A stretch of 43,614 nucleotides of DNA from Methylobacterium oxalidis. GTDB lineage: Bacteria; Pseudomonadota; Alphaproteobacteria; Rhizobiales; Beijerinckiaceae. Positions 30,417-38,400 of the stretch are shown piece by piece (position 1 is the first letter of the stretch; each line of letters opens with the position of its first letter). The translations under genes and the position numbers were made by a program. The notes under the pieces were generated by a model, which was not told the origin of the DNA, made no database searches, and saw only the letters and a program-made list of their open reading frames with translations. Where the stretch lies: positions 1-43,614 of the forward strand of contig NZ_BJZU01000079.1 in assembly GCF_007992195.1 (NCBI RefSeq), given 5' to 3'.

Positions 30417-32321
30417 ATGTGCGGCATCGTCGGCTGGATGGTGGAGGCGTCGCGGGCGCCGGGTGAGGCGACGCTCGCGGCTCTCGCCGACGACCTGCAG
30501 CATCGCGGCCCCGACGGCTCGGGCCTGTGGCGGGTTCCGACCGCGGACGGGCGGCACGAGATCGCCTTCGGCCACCGCCGCCTCTCGATCATCGATCTCG
30601 GCGGCGGCCACCAGCCCATGTCCTCGGCCGATGAGGCCGTCACCGTCACGTTCAACGGCGAGATCTACAATTACGTCGAGCTGCGCGAGGAGCTTCGCGC
30701 CCGCGGCCATGCCTTCCGCACCGAATCCGACACCGAGGTGCTGATCGAGGCTTACCGCGCCTGGGGCGAGGATTGCGTCGGGCGCTTCCGCGGAATGTTC
30801 GCCTTCGCCCTGTTCGACCGCGCCCGCCAGAGCGTGCTCGTGGCGCGCGACGGCTTCGGCAAGAAGCCGCTCTTCCTCGCCGAGTCGCCGGGGCGCATCG
30901 CCTTCGCCTCGGAGATCCCGGCGCTCCTGCGCCTGCCCGGGACCGACCGCCGCCTCGACTGGGACGCCCTCGACGCCTACCTCGTCGACCGCTACGTGCC
31001 CGGCCCCTCGACCTTCTTCGCCGGCATCCGCAAGCTGCCGCCCGGCTGCCTGGGCGTCTGGAAGGAGGGGCGGCTCGCCCTGCGCCGCTACTTCACGCCG
31101 CCCTTCGCCGAGACGGCGCCGGACGTCACCGATTTCGGCGAGGCCGTGCGCCTGTTCGAGGCCGGCTTCGACGAGTCCGTGCGCATCCGCATGCGCAGCG
31201 ACGCGCCCTTCGGCGCCTTCCTGTCGGGCGGGCTCGATTCCTCGGCCGTGGTCGCCACCATGGCGCGCCACGCCCGCGGGCGTCTCAAGACCTTCTCGGT
31301 CGGTTTCGCCGAGGCCGCCTACTCGGAGCTCGACCACGCCCGCACCGTCGCCGGGCTGTTCGACACCGACCACACCGAGTGCGTGATCACGCCCGGTGAC
31401 TTCCTCGACGCCTGGCCCGACGCGCTGGCGCATCGCGGGGCGCCCGTCACCGAAACCTCCGACGTCCCGATCCTGCTGCTCGCCCGCGCGGCGAGCGCCA
31501 GCGTCAAGATGGTCCTGACCGGCGAGGGCTCGGACGAGCTGCTGGCGGGCTATCCCAAGCACCGGGCCGAGCGCTGGCTCGCGCTCTATCAGTCGCTGGT
31601 GCCGGGCGTGGTGCACGACCGGCTCGTCCACCCGGCAGTCGGCGCGATGCCCTACCGGGCGCGCCGCGTGAAGATCCTCGCCAACGCCCTCTCCGAGCGC
31701 GATCCCGCGGTGCGCATGCGGCGCTGGTTCGGCGGCCTCTCACCGGACGAGCGCGCGGCGCTGACGGGCCGCGCGGTGCCGGCCGAGATCGACGGCTTCC
31801 CGTTCTCCATCGCCACGGGCTCCGGCGTGCGGCGCGCGCAGTTCTACGACCAGACCTCCTACCTGCCCGACAACCTCCTGGAGCGCGGCGACCGCATGAT
31901 GATGGCCGCCGGCATCGAGGGCCGCATGCCCTTCATGGACGTGGAGCTGGCGCGCCTCGTCGCCCGCTTCCCCGACCGCTTCCTCGTCGGCCACCCGAAG
32001 GGCAAGGCCGTGCTTCGGGCGGCGACCGCCAGGATGCTGCCGGCCTCGATCCTCAACCGCAGGAAGGTCGGCTTCACGGTGCCGACCGGCCTGTGGTTCC
32101 GCGGCCCGCTGCGCGAGCGCCTGCACGACCTCCTGCTCTCCGGATCGTCCGAGACCCGCCGCATCCTGCGCGCGCCGGAGATCGACCGCCTCGTCCACGA
32201 GCATCTCGACGGCCGCAGCGACCACCAGAAGGTGCTGTGGGCGCTCGCCAACCTCGAGCTCTTCCTGCGCACCTTCAGGCCCGACCTCGGGGCCGGGATG
32301 CCCGAGGCGCAGGTCGCCTGA
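30417..32321 (+). CDS. asnB: Asparagine synthetase (glutamine-hydrolysing)
   Basis: A 634-residue class II glutamine amidotransferase/synthetase. The N-terminal MCGIVGW provides the catalytic Cys2, and FNGEIYNYVELREEL and the RDxFGKKPLF block belong to the glutaminase domain. The ATP-pyrophosphatase motif SGGLDSS lies at residues 270-276, and TGEGSDELLAGYPKH further on. All catalytic elements look intact. AsnB-type enzymes are often embedded in polysaccharide clusters, where they may amidate a uronic acid or a related carboxyl group. Since WecC here makes a uronic acid, that is a reasonable inference; plain asparagine synthesis is the alternative. AGGAG precedes the start; the following gene begins two bases after the stop. 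Confidence 0.9.
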   Translation: MCGIVGWMVEASRAPGEATLAALADDLQHRGPDGSGLWRVPTADGRHEIAFGHRRLSIIDLGGGHQPMSSADEAVTVTFNGEIYNYVELREELRARGHAFRTESDTEVLIEAYRAWGEDCVGRFRGMFAFALFDRARQSVLVARDGFGKKPLFLAESPGRIAFASEIPALLRLPGTDRRLDWDALDAYLVDRYVPGPSTFFAGIRKLPPGCLGVWKEGRLALRRYFTPPFAETAPDVTDFGEAVRLFEAGFDESVRIRMRSDAPFGAFLSGGLDSSAVVATMARHARGRLKTFSVGFAEAAYSELDHARTVAGLFDTDHTECVITPGDFLDAWPDALAHRGAPVTETSDVPILLLARAASASVKMVLTGEGSDELLAGYPKHRAERWLALYQSLVPGVVHDRLVHPAVGAMPYRARRVKILANALSERDPAVRMRRWFGGLSPDERAALTGRAVPAEIDGFPFSIATGSGVRRAQFYDQTSYLPDNLLERGDRMMMAAGIEGRMPFMDVELARLVARFPDRFLVGHPKGKAVLRAATARMLPASILNRRKVGFTVPTGLWFRGPLRERLHDLLLSGSSETRRILRAPEIDRLVHEHLDGRSDHQKVLWALANLELFLRTFRPDLGAGMPEAQVA

Positions 32322-32322
32322 G

Positions 32323-33402
32323 GTGTCGCGGATCCGCTCGGTCGCCATCTACGTGCCCTGCCTGCAGCCGGGAGGGGCGGAGCGGGTCGCGGCCGTGCTC
32401 GCCACCGGCTTCCACGTGGCGGGCATCTCCACCACGCTCATCGTCGACGCCGAGCGCCCGGAGAACCGCGGCTTCGTGGCACCGGGCGTCAGCGTCGTCG
32501 TGCTCGGCGGCGGACATCTCGGCAACACGCGGCGCCTCGCGGGGTGGCTGCGTCGGAGCGGGGCGGACGTGGTGATGGCGATCGACGCGCCGGCGAGCGT
32601 CAAGCTCGCGGCCGCGAAGCTCCTCGCCCGCAGCCGGACGCCGATCGTGATCTCCTATCACGGCCACGCCGAGATCGTGCGCGGCCGGCTCGGCGGCGCC
32701 GCCTTCCGCCTCGCCTTCCTGCTCACGCGGTTGTCCGACCGGACGGTCTGCGTGTCGGAGGGGCTGGCGCGCCGCCTCGTCGCCGAGTGGCGGGCCGAGG
32801 GCGCCAAGATCGTCAGCATCCCGAACCCGATCCCCGTGGAGCACGCGCACCGCGCGGCCGACGCCGCCGACCTCGCCGCCCGGCCGCCCGCCATCGTCGC
32901 GGTGGGGCGCCTCGTGGCCGAGAAGCGCTACGACAGCCTGATCCGCGCGCTGACCCTGCTGCCGGCGAACGTGCGCCTCACGATTCTCGGCGACGGCCCG
33001 GAGCGGGCGGCGCTCGAGCGCGCGGCGGCGGAGGCCGGCGTGGCGGCGCGGGTCAGCCTGCCGGGCTTCGCCGAGCCCTGGCCCGCCTACGGTGCCGCGC
33101 GGGTCTTCGCGCTGTCCTCCGTCAGCGAGTCCTTCGGCAACGTGGTGGTGGAGGCGCTGGCCTCCGGGCTGCCCGTCGTCGCCACCGATTGCGGCGGGCC
33201 CGGCGAGATCCTCGAGGGCGGCCGCTACGGCACCCTGGTGCCGGTCGGCGACACCGCCGCGCTGGCCGCGGGCCTCGGCGCCGCGCTCGCCGATCCGGGC
33301 GACCCGGCACTCCGGATCGCGCGGGCGGCGGCCTACGCCGTGCCGCAGATCGTCGAGCGGTATCTCGCCGTGTTCGAGTCCGTGGTCGCCGGCCACGCCT
33401 GA
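32323..33402 (+). CDS. Glycosyltransferase family 4 protein
   Basis: A second GT4 enzyme, 359 residues, probably cytoplasmic and membrane-associated. The N-terminal acceptor domain carries CLQPGGAERVAAVLA, and the donor domain carries VAVGRLVAEKRYDSLIRAL, ILGDGPERAALE and the EX7E motif E269-E277 (ESFGNVVVE). The start is the GTG at 32323, immediately after the asnB stop, so translation is likely coupled. Sequence blocks resemble GalNAc/GlcNAc-type GT4 enzymes, but substrate cannot be assigned. It converges with the flippase gene, with seven bases between. Confidence 0.88.
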   Translation: MSRIRSVAIYVPCLQPGGAERVAAVLATGFHVAGISTTLIVDAERPENRGFVAPGVSVVVLGGGHLGNTRRLAGWLRRSGADVVMAIDAPASVKLAAAKLLARSRTPIVISYHGHAEIVRGRLGGAAFRLAFLLTRLSDRTVCVSEGLARRLVAEWRAEGAKIVSIPNPIPVEHAHRAADAADLAARPPAIVAVGRLVAEKRYDSLIRALTLLPANVRLTILGDGPERAALERAAAEAGVAARVSLPGFAEPWPAYGAARVFALSSVSESFGNVVVEALASGLPVVATDCGGPGEILEGGRYGTLVPVGDTAALAAGLGAALADPGDPALRIARAAAYAVPQIVERYLAVFESVVAGHA

Positions 33403-33409
33403 GGGGCGG

Positions 33410-34888
33410 TCAGGGCTTCTGCAGAGCCGGCTCCAGCACCGGCCGGTGGGCCGGCGGCGCCACCGCCGCCCACGGCGTCTCGATGGTCCGCCGGATCGAG
33501 ACTCCGATCAGGCTGAGCGCCGCCGCGTAGACTGCCATGAAGACGAGCGTGCTGACGACGAGCTCGGCGATCGCTCCGGCCGGCTCGACGTAGCCGCGCA
33601 CCGTGTAGAGGGCGAGGCTCGCGCTGGCATTGGCGACGGCGATGCGGGCGAGCATGCCCCAGGGCAGGCGCACCGGCAGGATGCGCGCGGTGACGAGGGC
33701 CGTGGACAGGGCCGCGATCGTGGAGCCCACCGCGAACGAGATCCCGGCCCCGACGATGCCGACGCGCGGGATCAGGACGAAGCAGGCCACGAAGCTGAGG
33801 ATCGCGGGCGGCAGCATCGCCACGGGCTGCAGCCAGGTGCGTTTCGCGAGGTGGAAGCCGTTGTCGAAGATGAAGAACTTCACGAACAGCGCCAGCGAGC
33901 CGAAGGCGATCCAGGGCAGCAGCAGCGCCGCCTCCTCGCGGTAATCCGCCGGCAGTGCGATGGTCAGGAGCGGCTCCTTCAGCAGGATCAGCCCCATCAC
34001 GATCGCGCTGCCGACCGTGATCAGCGTCGCGAGCAGGCCCGCCTGGGCGGTGCCGGCGGCCTCCGGCCCCTCCTGCTCGTAGATCTTCACGAGGTGCGGG
34101 AAGGCGTAGTTGTTGAGCGGCCCGATGAACAGCTCGATCGGCTGGCGCCCGAGCGAGTAGGCGGCGGCCAGCACCGCGACCGCGTGCGGCCCGAGCAGGA
34201 AATCGACGATGTAGCGGTCGAAATAGCCCAGCGCGTAGACGAGGATCTGCGCCACCATGATCGGCAGCCCGAAGGCGAGGGCGGCGCCGTAGCCAGCCCG
34301 GGCGCGGCGGGGGCGGGAGGCGCGGCCGAGCGCCTGACAGAGACCGACGAGCCCCGCGACCGCCGTCGCCGCCGAGAGCGCGAGCGCGGCGTTGAGGAAG
34401 GTCGGCTCCAGGAGCAGCATGGCGAGCGCCGTGGCGCCGAAGGTGCCGCCCGCGCGCAGGGCCTCGACGGCGGCGTAGGCCGAGTGCTTGCGCTGCACCT
34501 GGAGCAGCATCAGCGAGAGCCGCAGCGGCGCGAAGGCGAGGATCATCGCGGCGGTCGCCACGGCGAAGGCCAGCGCCTGCTCCTGGCGCATGAGGCCGCT
34601 CGCGGCCGCGAGCAGGAAGGCGAGCGTCGTCGTCACCACCGTCAGCGCAAGCAGCCGCCCGAGCCGGTGAGGGCGCATCGTGGCGCTGGCGCCCTCGCTG
34701 CGCAGGGCGAAGATCCGCACCCAGTTGCACAGCGCCATGTCGAAGATCTCGCCAGTGGTCACGACGAGGACGAACAGGCCGTACTCCGCCATCGGCATCA
34801 GCCGGGTGAGCACGAGCAGCAGCAGGAACATCAGCGCGCGCGGCGCGAGGTTCGCCAGGAAGTAGAGGGCATAGGCTGAGCGACTCAT
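33410..34888 (-). CDS. Polysaccharide flippase (Wzx-like, MOP superfamily)
   Basis: An integral membrane protein of 492 residues with about twelve to fourteen hydrophobic segments, resembling Wzx/RfbX-type exporters that flip undecaprenyl-linked repeat units to the periplasm. The N-terminal YFLANLAPRALMFLLLLVLT followed by EYGLFVLVVTTGEIF (the characteristic first two helices) and the central YSLGRQPIELFIGPLNNYAFP are typical of the superfamily. It is last in the wecB-wecC-wecG/tagA block. It pairs functionally with the VpsF/Wzy-like polymerase and the Wzz-like protein in a Wzx/Wzy pathway. Confidence 0.87.
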   Translation of the reverse strand: MSRSAYALYFLANLAPRALMFLLLLVLTRLMPMAEYGLFVLVVTTGEIFDMALCNWVRIFALRSEGASATMRPHRLGRLLALTVVTTTLAFLLAAASGLMRQEQALAFAVATAAMILAFAPLRLSLMLLQVQRKHSAYAAVEALRAGGTFGATALAMLLLEPTFLNAALALSAATAVAGLVGLCQALGRASRPRRARAGYGAALAFGLPIMVAQILVYALGYFDRYIVDFLLGPHAVAVLAAAYSLGRQPIELFIGPLNNYAFPHLVKIYEQEGPEAAGTAQAGLLATLITVGSAIVMGLILLKEPLLTIALPADYREEAALLLPWIAFGSLALFVKFFIFDNGFHLAKRTWLQPVAMLPPAILSFVACFVLIPRVGIVGAGISFAVGSTIAALSTALVTARILPVRLPWGMLARIAVANASASLALYTVRGYVEPAGAIAELVVSTLVFMAVYAAALSLIGVSIRRTIETPWAAVAPPAHRPVLEPALQKP

Positions 34889-34906
34889 CGGCGACTCATC
34901 GGCGGC

Positions 34907-35689
34907 TCATCGCCCGCGGCCCCGCCCGAGCGGCCCCGCCGTCGGCGGGGCCACGAGGCGGCGGGCGGCCGCGCCGAGGAGGAGCCCGGCGAAGACGGCG
35001 TTGGTCTTGAGATAGCGGCCGGCGAGCCGCCGCGGCTCCTGGGCGAGGCGGTAGAACCACTCGGCCCCGAGCGCCTGGACGCTGCGCGGCGCGCGCTGCA
35101 CGCGGCCCGACACCACGTCGAAGGATCCCCCGACGCCCATCAGGAAGGGCACGTTCAGCGCGTCCCGGTGGCGGCGCATGAAGCGCTCCTTGTGGGGCGT
35201 CGGCAGCGCGATGAACAGGCAGTGCGCCCCGCTCATCTCGATCTGACGGCAGATCTCGGCCTCCTGCTCCGGCCGGAAGTAGCCGTGATGGTACCCGGCG
35301 AGCTCCAGGCCCGGGTGCCGCTGGGTCAGGGCGCGGGCGGTGTCGGCGACGACGTCGGGGCGCGCACCGAGGAGGTAGGGCCGGAAGCCGTGCGCGGCGC
35401 AGGCCGCGATCAGGCTCTCGAACAGGTCGATGCCGGCGACCCGCTCGACCCCGCGCTGGCCGAGCAGGCGCAGGGCGAGCGCGATGCCGGCGCCGTCGAT
35501 CCCGATCAGGTCGCTGTCCCGGATGTCCCGGTCGAGCTCCGGATCGCGCCGCGCGTTGACGAGCTTGGCCACGTTGAGGGCCACGTGCTGGCAGCGCGGC
35601 GCCTCGCCGCGCATCGCCGCGAGCGCCCGCCCGACGGTGGCGTCGTAGCTGAGGAGGTCGACCGGCAGTCCGAGAAGTTCGACGCGCAT
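34907..35689 (-). CDS. WecG/TagA/CpsF-family glycosyltransferase
   Basis: A 260-residue GT26-family enzyme. Members transfer N-acetylmannosamine or its uronic acid to a lipid-linked GlcNAc acceptor. Family motifs include the N-terminal HVALNVAKLVNARRDPEL, DLIGIDGAGI with Asp65 (the position of the catalytic Asp in TagA), and LFIALPTPHKERFM followed by MGVGGSFDVVSGRVQRAP. A C-terminal region with WFYRLAQEPRRLAGRY is the membrane-associating part. It stands directly after wecB and wecC on the same strand, so UDP-ManNAc or UDP-ManNAcA is the likely donor. Confidence 0.88.
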   Translation of the reverse strand: MRVELLGLPVDLLSYDATVGRALAAMRGEAPRCQHVALNVAKLVNARRDPELDRDIRDSDLIGIDGAGIALALRLLGQRGVERVAGIDLFESLIAACAAHGFRPYLLGARPDVVADTARALTQRHPGLELAGYHHGYFRPEQEAEICRQIEMSGAHCLFIALPTPHKERFMRRHRDALNVPFLMGVGGSFDVVSGRVQRAPRSVQALGAEWFYRLAQEPRRLAGRYLKTNAVFAGLLLGAAARRLVAPPTAGPLGRGRGR

Positions 35690-35713
35690 CGCTTCAGGCT
35701 CTCGCTTGGCGCC

Positions 35714-36982
35714 TCAGGCCGCTTCCAGCGGCTGGGCGAGGAGGCCGACGGCGTCGACCACGATCTTGGCGCTGACCGCGCCGCGGTTGAGGTTGCGGAA
35801 GCGGTCGTGCGCCACCAGCACGGCGACCACGTCGGCGGCGGCCACCGCGTCGTTCAGGCTCATCAGCTCGACGTTCGTCCGGTCCGACAGACCCTCCGGC
35901 AGCTCCGGAACGTGCGGCTCGACGATCATGAGCTGGCCGATGCGGCGATCGGCGAGGTCGCAGGCGATGTGCAGGGCCGGGCTCTCGCGCAGGTCGTCCA
36001 CGTTCGGCTTGTAGGTGAGGCCAAGCAGCGCGATCTTCGGCTCCCGGAACCGGGAAGCGATGCCGGCGATCTTGTCGGCGAGGAAGCGCGGCTTGCCGTC
36101 GTTCACCTCGCGCGAGGCCCGGATCAGGGGCGTCTGCTGCGGCAGCGCCTCGTGGATGAACCAGGGATCGACCGGGATGCAGTGGCCGCCGACGCCCGCG
36201 CCCGGCGCCAGGATGTTCACGCGCGGGTGCAGGTTGGCGAGCCGTATCACCGACCAGACGTCGAGGCCGAGCGCGTCGCAGACCAGCGACAACTCGTTGG
36301 CGAAGGCGACGTTGACGTCGCGGTAGGCGTTCTCGACGAGCTTCGACAGTTCCGCCGTGGGCGCCGTGGTGAGCCGCTGCGGGCCCGTGGCGAAGACGGC
36401 GTAGAGCTCCTTCGCGGCGACGGCGCTGCGATGGTCGAGGCCCCCGTAGGTGCGCGGGTTCTCGATCAGCTCGCGCAGGGTGTGGCCGGGCAGGATCCGC
36501 TCCGGGCTGTAGGCGAGCAGGATGTCGGAGGTCTCCGGGTCGGTGTCCGGGAAGGTCAGGTCGGGGCGCAGGCCCCGGAGCTGCTCGGCCGCGCCCTGCG
36601 TCGTGCCGACCGGGCAGGTCGACTCGATGATGATCAGGTCGCCGCGCTTCAGGACCGGCGCGACCGAGGCAAGGGCGGAGCGCACCGCCGTCAGGTCGGC
36701 GGTCTTGTCGTCGCGGATCGGTGTCGGCACCGCGATCAGGAAGGCGTCGGCGGGCTCCGGATGGGTCGTGGCGCGGAGGTTGCCCGCGGTCACGACCGCC
36801 CGGAGCACGATGTCGAGGTCGGGCTCGATGAAGTGGGCCTGGCCGGTCCGGATGCGCTCGACCGCGTCCTCGCGGATGTCGACGCCGATCACGTGCAGGC
36901 CGCGCGACGCGAAGGTCGCGGCGGTGGGGAGGCCGACATAGCCGAGGCCGATCACCGAGATGGTCTGGCGGGTGCGCGTCAT
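35714..36982 (-). CDS. wecC: UDP-N-acetyl-D-mannosamine dehydrogenase
   Basis: A cytoplasmic NAD-dependent sugar-nucleotide dehydrogenase of 422 residues that would oxidise UDP-ManNAc twice to UDP-ManNAcA. It shows the Rossmann motif GLGYVGLP at residues 12-19, the ESTCPVGTT block at 120-127 and the active-site cysteine C268 in GAGVGGHCIPVDPWF. The C-terminal domain has LGLTYKPNVDDLRESPA. The other members of the UDP-glucose/GDP-mannose dehydrogenase superfamily share these motifs, but pairing with wecB and wecG/tagA supports the ManNAc substrate. It is 49 bases downstream of wecB. Confidence 0.88.
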   Translation of the reverse strand: MTRTRQTISVIGLGYVGLPTAATFASRGLHVIGVDIREDAVERIRTGQAHFIEPDLDIVLRAVVTAGNLRATTHPEPADAFLIAVPTPIRDDKTADLTAVRSALASVAPVLKRGDLIIIESTCPVGTTQGAAEQLRGLRPDLTFPDTDPETSDILLAYSPERILPGHTLRELIENPRTYGGLDHRSAVAAKELYAVFATGPQRLTTAPTAELSKLVENAYRDVNVAFANELSLVCDALGLDVWSVIRLANLHPRVNILAPGAGVGGHCIPVDPWFIHEALPQQTPLIRASREVNDGKPRFLADKIAGIASRFREPKIALLGLTYKPNVDDLRESPALHIACDLADRRIGQLMIVEPHVPELPEGLSDRTNVELMSLNDAVAAADVVAVLVAHDRFRNLNRGAVSAKIVVDAVGLLAQPLEAA

Positions 36983-37031
36983 GGGGGGATCAGCTCCGGT
37001 GGGCTGGAAGGCTGCTGCGAGGGGCGGGGTG

Positions 37032-38231
37032 TCAGGCGAAGCGCTGGAAGCGCGGGCTCGGGGCGGCGAACTCGCGCGAGACCCGAAGGTTCGGACGAAA
37101 CGCGGGCGTGGTTTCCGACTGGTTCACGAGGTCGGCGACGATGCGGGCGCTGGCGTGCCCGTCGCCGAACGGGCTGGCGCCCGAGGCCATGGCGGAGTAG
37201 GCGGCCGGCTCGTCGAGAAGGCGGCTCACGCCCGCGACGATGGCGCGGGGATCGGTGCCGACGAGGCGGGCCACGCCGGCTTCCACCGCCTCGGCGCGCT
37301 CGGAGGTGTCGCGCATCACGAGGACGGGCTTGCGCAGCACCGGCGCCTCCTCCTGCACGCCGCCGGAATCGGTGAGGATCAGCGACGCGCGGGTCATCAG
37401 GTAGACGAAATCGGGGTAGTCGAGGGGCTCGATCAGCCGGATCCCGGGATTGTCGCCGAGATGCTCGAAGACCGGCCCACGCACGTTCGGATTGAGATGG
37501 ACGGGGTAGACGACCTGGATGCCGGGCTTCCTGGCGAGTTCCGACAGCGCCTTGCAGATCCCGAGGAAGCCCTCGCCGAAGCTCTCGCGGCGGTGGCCCG
37601 TCACGAGGACGAGGCGGGCGGACGGATCGATCCAGCCGAACCGCTCCTCGAGGCGCGCGCGGGTCTCGCCCGGCCGCTGCACGAACTCGGCCATGCGCAG
37701 CAGGGCGTCGATGCCGGTGTTGCCGGTGACGAGGATGCGGTCGGCCGGGTAGCCCTCCTGCAGGAGGGCGTTGCGGGCGCGGCTCGTCGGGGCGTAGTGC
37801 CGGTCCGCGACGACCGCCGTGACGCGGCGGTTCGCCTCCTCCGGCCAGGGGCTCAGGATGTTGCCGGTGCGCAGGCCCGCCTCGACGTGGCCGATCCTCA
37901 CGCGCCGGAAGAAGGCCGCCATGCCGGCCGCCGTGCTCGTCGCCGTGTCGCCCTGGACCAGGACGTAGTCGGGCTTCCAGTCGGCGAGGATGCGGTCGAG
38001 GCCGGTCATCACGCGGGCGAAGACGTCGGTCAGGCTCTGGTCGGCGCGCATGACGTCGAGGTCGTCGTCGGGCCGGATGTCGAAGGTGGAGAGCACGCTG
38101 TCGAGCATGCTGCGGTGCTGCCCCGTGGAACACACGCGGGACGCGATGCCGGGCGTCTGCTGCAGCATCGCGACGACGGGCGCCATCTTGATCGCCTCGG
38201 GCCGGGTCCCGAACACCGACAGGATTTTCAT
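37032..38231 (-). CDS. wecB: UDP-N-acetylglucosamine 2-epimerase (non-hydrolysing)
   Basis: A cytoplasmic GT-B fold epimerase of 399 residues interconverting UDP-GlcNAc and UDP-ManNAc. Typical motifs are FGTRPEAIKMAPVV at the N-terminus, STGQHRSMLD, VQGDTATSTAAG, HVEAGLRTGN and the C-terminal LTDSGGVQEEAPVLRKPVLVMRD region (binding residues S, G, E). I start at the internal ATG at 38231 because family members begin MKILSVFGTRPE; an ATG at 38243 adds four residues. It heads the minus-strand block that continues with wecC, wecG/tagA and the flippase. Its start is divergent from the heparinase-like gene. Confidence 0.9.
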   Translation of the reverse strand: MKILSVFGTRPEAIKMAPVVAMLQQTPGIASRVCSTGQHRSMLDSVLSTFDIRPDDDLDVMRADQSLTDVFARVMTGLDRILADWKPDYVLVQGDTATSTAAGMAAFFRRVRIGHVEAGLRTGNILSPWPEEANRRVTAVVADRHYAPTSRARNALLQEGYPADRILVTGNTGIDALLRMAEFVQRPGETRARLEERFGWIDPSARLVLVTGHRRESFGEGFLGICKALSELARKPGIQVVYPVHLNPNVRGPVFEHLGDNPGIRLIEPLDYPDFVYLMTRASLILTDSGGVQEEAPVLRKPVLVMRDTSERAEAVEAGVARLVGTDPRAIVAGVSRLLDEPAAYSAMASGASPFGDGHASARIVADLVNQSETTPAFRPNLRVSREFAAPSPRFQRFA

Positions 38232-38400
38232 CGAATGGCCCATTCCCGACTCAGGACGATCTTGAGACGCTCATCTCAGCGGTTGTGATGACAGCAAAAT
38301 GAGAACCACGGGTTTGCTACCGCCAACTGTTGTGTTTTGACACTCTTACGATCCCGTTCACGCAACCTCAGCACTTCGACGGCTCAAATCGGGACGCGGC
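38232..38400. promoter_or_regulatory. Divergent control region between wecB and the heparinase-like gene
   Basis: This 169-bp gap is much more AT-rich than the genes beside it. It contains a perfect -35-like TTGACA at 38337-38342 on the plus strand, but no convincing -10 element 17 bp downstream. A short inverted repeat TGAGA/TCTCA lies at 38263-38278. It should carry promoters for both divergent polysaccharide blocks; an alternative sigma factor could explain the incomplete match. Confidence 0.35.

Noticed and set aside
33410..34888. Long plus-strand frames opposite the flippase gene as a possible real gene (33092-34879)
   Set aside because: The antisense translation is a charged low-complexity shadow, whereas the minus strand encodes a multi-span membrane protein with family motifs.
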